From NCBI GenBank assembly GCA_037176905.1, contig JBBBWG010003781.1, positions 1 through 64,000 of the forward strand: DNA of 64,000 nt. The letters run 5' to 3'. The position numbers were made by a program, and so were the translations under genes. Shown piece by piece: positions 62,696-64,000 of this stretch. The DNA is from Azolla pinnata (taxonomy: Eukaryota; Streptophyta; Polypodiopsida; Salviniales; Salviniaceae). Under the pieces are notes generated by a model. The model saw only the letters and a list, made by a program, of their open reading frames with translations. It searched no databases and had not been told where the DNA came from. How positions within the stretch are numbered: the stretch's first letter is position 1; every line of letters starts with the position of its first letter.

Positions 62696-64000
62696 ATGGC
62701 GGGAGGCCCCTCGAAGAAGAAGCTCCCTGCACCTGCACCTCCTGCACCTCCACGAAGCTCCGCCGCTTCCGCCCCAGCTCCACCATCACCGCCCTCCTCC
62801 ACATTCTCCTCCTCTGCTGCTTCTTCTTCTTCCTCTTCTTCTGCTTCTTCTGCTTCTGCTTCTGCTTCTGCTTCTGCTTCTTTCTCCAGCTTCCACACCC
62901 CGCGCTGCTACTGCCGCGCCCTCCTCGCCACGCCGCGCCGCCTCGCCGCGCGCTCCCTCGCCATCGCCGCGCCCGACGCCGAGCTCACCCTGCACAGGGC
63001 CCGCTCCGGCACGCACATGCAGCGCAAGCTCCGCTGGTACGACGTCCTGGGCCTCGGCGTCGGCGGCATGCTCGGCGCCGGCGTCTTCGTGGCCACGGGA
63101 GGAGCCGCCCGCTTCCTGGCGGGGCCCTCCGTCGTCGCCTCCTTCGCCGTTGCAGGCCTCGCGGCTCTGCTCTCCGCGCTCTGCTACTCCGAGTTCGCCG
63201 TCATGCTCCCCGTGGCCGGGGGCGCCTTCAGCTACCTCCGCATCACGTTCGGTATTCAAACCACCGTGTCTTCTTGGCTTCCACTCTTTCCACCGCCCCA
63301 GAAGAAAGAGAGAAGAGAAGAGAAGAGAAGAGAAGAGAAAAGCCCTTCCTTCAGTCATCCATCTCCCGCTATGTGTAGATAGATGGATAGATAGATGGAT
63401 AGATCGATGGATAGATCGATAGATAGATAGATGGATAGATCGATAGATAGATGGATAGATCGATAGATAGATAGATGGATAGATCGATCGATAGATAGAT
63501 GGATAAATGGATCGATCGATCGATATATAGATGGATAGATCGATCGATAGATTGATGGATAGATGGAGAGGTGGATTGATAGATTAGATAGAGCGTTATG
63601 GTCCTCCCTCCAATACTGTACCTGTAATTGTTTCTGTTTGGTTTTCCTCTGATTTGATTTCTTCTGTAGCCGGTCGTTACTCTATGCTCATTCCATCTCT
63701 CTCTCTCTCTCTCTCTCTCTCCTAATCCTTCACTTCTCTGTGCATCGAATTCCTACTGTTTGAATCAACGGATACAATGATCAATCTTTGAGGGAAAGGA
63801 CGCTGCTGCTTCAATCCTGGCAATGCTCCTTCTATACTCAAATGCAAATTGCTTGTATGCATCCGGAAGTTGCTCTGTTTCCTGAATCTGACGTGTGCCG
63901 TTCTTTAGATGAGGTTTGCTCGACTCATCCCGAGTCACAGTCGTTGGAATAACGGACTCAAATCATCTTCTGCAGGTGAATTGGCGGCATATTTGACAGG
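62696..64000 (+). CDS. CAT: Cationic amino acid transporter, 5' part only
   Basis: Exon 1 is 62696-63251 and exon 2 begins at 63976 and runs off the window; the intron 63252-63975 is GT-AG. The first 185 codons give an N-terminal Pro/Ser/Ala-rich region (to about 65), a basic segment, then the first two transmembrane helices of the APC superfamily: WYDVLGLGVGGMLGAGVFVATG (about 114-135) and ASFAVAGLAALLSALCYSEF (about 148-167), followed by PVAGGAFSYLRITFG and, in exon 2, ELAAYLTG. These are strong CAT-family motifs. Such proteins carry arginine, lysine or other amino acids across the plasma membrane or tonoplast. The Ser/Ala repeat at 47-64 comes from a TCTGCT-type microsatellite. I chose ATG 62,696 because the frame upstream is only repeat. 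Which CAT subgroup it is cannot be told from this part. Confidence 0.87.
63377..63580. repeat. GATA/GATG/GATC tetranucleotide array in CAT intron 1
   Basis: About 200 bases of imperfect GATA, GATG and GATC units, with a higher-order pattern of roughly 16-24 bases ('gatagatagatggatagatc'). It is followed by a (CT)n run at about 63,696-63,720. It lies wholly inside the first CAT intron. Confidence 0.92.

Noticed and set aside
61818-62898. Very long open frames (up to 335 aa) over the CATA/CACA repeat, both strands
   Set aside because: They come from a stop-poor tetranucleotide repeat, are open in several frames at once and have only Cys/Val/Met/Tyr or His/Thr content.

Overview
This 64 kb window comes from a nuclear plant genome. 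GT-AG introns interrupt GC-richer exons, intergenic DNA is AT-rich, TTTAGGG telomere-type motifs occur inside genes, and three conserved genes have plant-type sequence: a mitochondrial phosphate carrier (MPT), a tRNA-specific adenosine deaminase (TAD1) and the first exon of a cationic amino acid transporter (CAT). I cannot name the species. One 10-N assembly gap lies at 22,131-22,140 between a poly-G and a poly-C run.

About 1.4-53 kb is a cluster of seven copies (A to G here), plus smaller fragments, of one family of membrane-anchored P-loop GTPases that I cannot assign to a named plant family. The usual gene has five exons: exon 1 with G1 (GRSGSGKT) and a G3-like HDSNG; exon 2 starting VHVVWYVFSA with a G4-like THCD; exon 3 with two hydrophobic helices; exon 4 with a conserved helical module (YSQLC...LKSFV...LWQSP); and exon 5, an acidic tail that in several copies grew by an in-frame GATGCC hexanucleotide repeat. 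Only copy B (9,748-13,540, minus) is intact by my splice reconstruction, at 598 aa. A lost the first membrane helix in frame and stops early. C lost the membrane exon. D is a small relic. E has exons 1 and 2 joined without an intron but a broken exon 3. F kept exons 2-5 fully open but lost the P-loop and G3. G kept the P-loop but has a shifted exon 1, a truncated exon 2, no membrane exon and a mutated acceptor.

Layout: A and B lie in direct tandem units of about 8.3-8.8 kb, each followed by a relic of an E-type tail. C and the intact MPT gene (23,456-26,783, minus) come next, then D and E. From about 36.8 kb the order is inverted: a broken MPT exon 1, then F and G on the plus strand, then a decayed MPT 3' half. 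Two nested inverted repeats are visible, 26.56-28.55 kb against 36.84-39.18 kb and 40.63-42.92 kb against 48.14-50.2 kb. Pieces of the 3' end of TAD1 are scattered through the rearranged part.

From about 55.6 kb the window is ordinary: complete TAD1 (55,764-59,099, plus, 9 exons), a long gene-poor spacer, a large CATA/CACA microsatellite, and the 5' end of a CAT transporter that runs off the window. The GTPase cluster, with repeated gain and loss of single functional modules, is the most novel content and looks like a birth-and-death locus of the kind seen in some immune-type gene families; that functional reading is inference.
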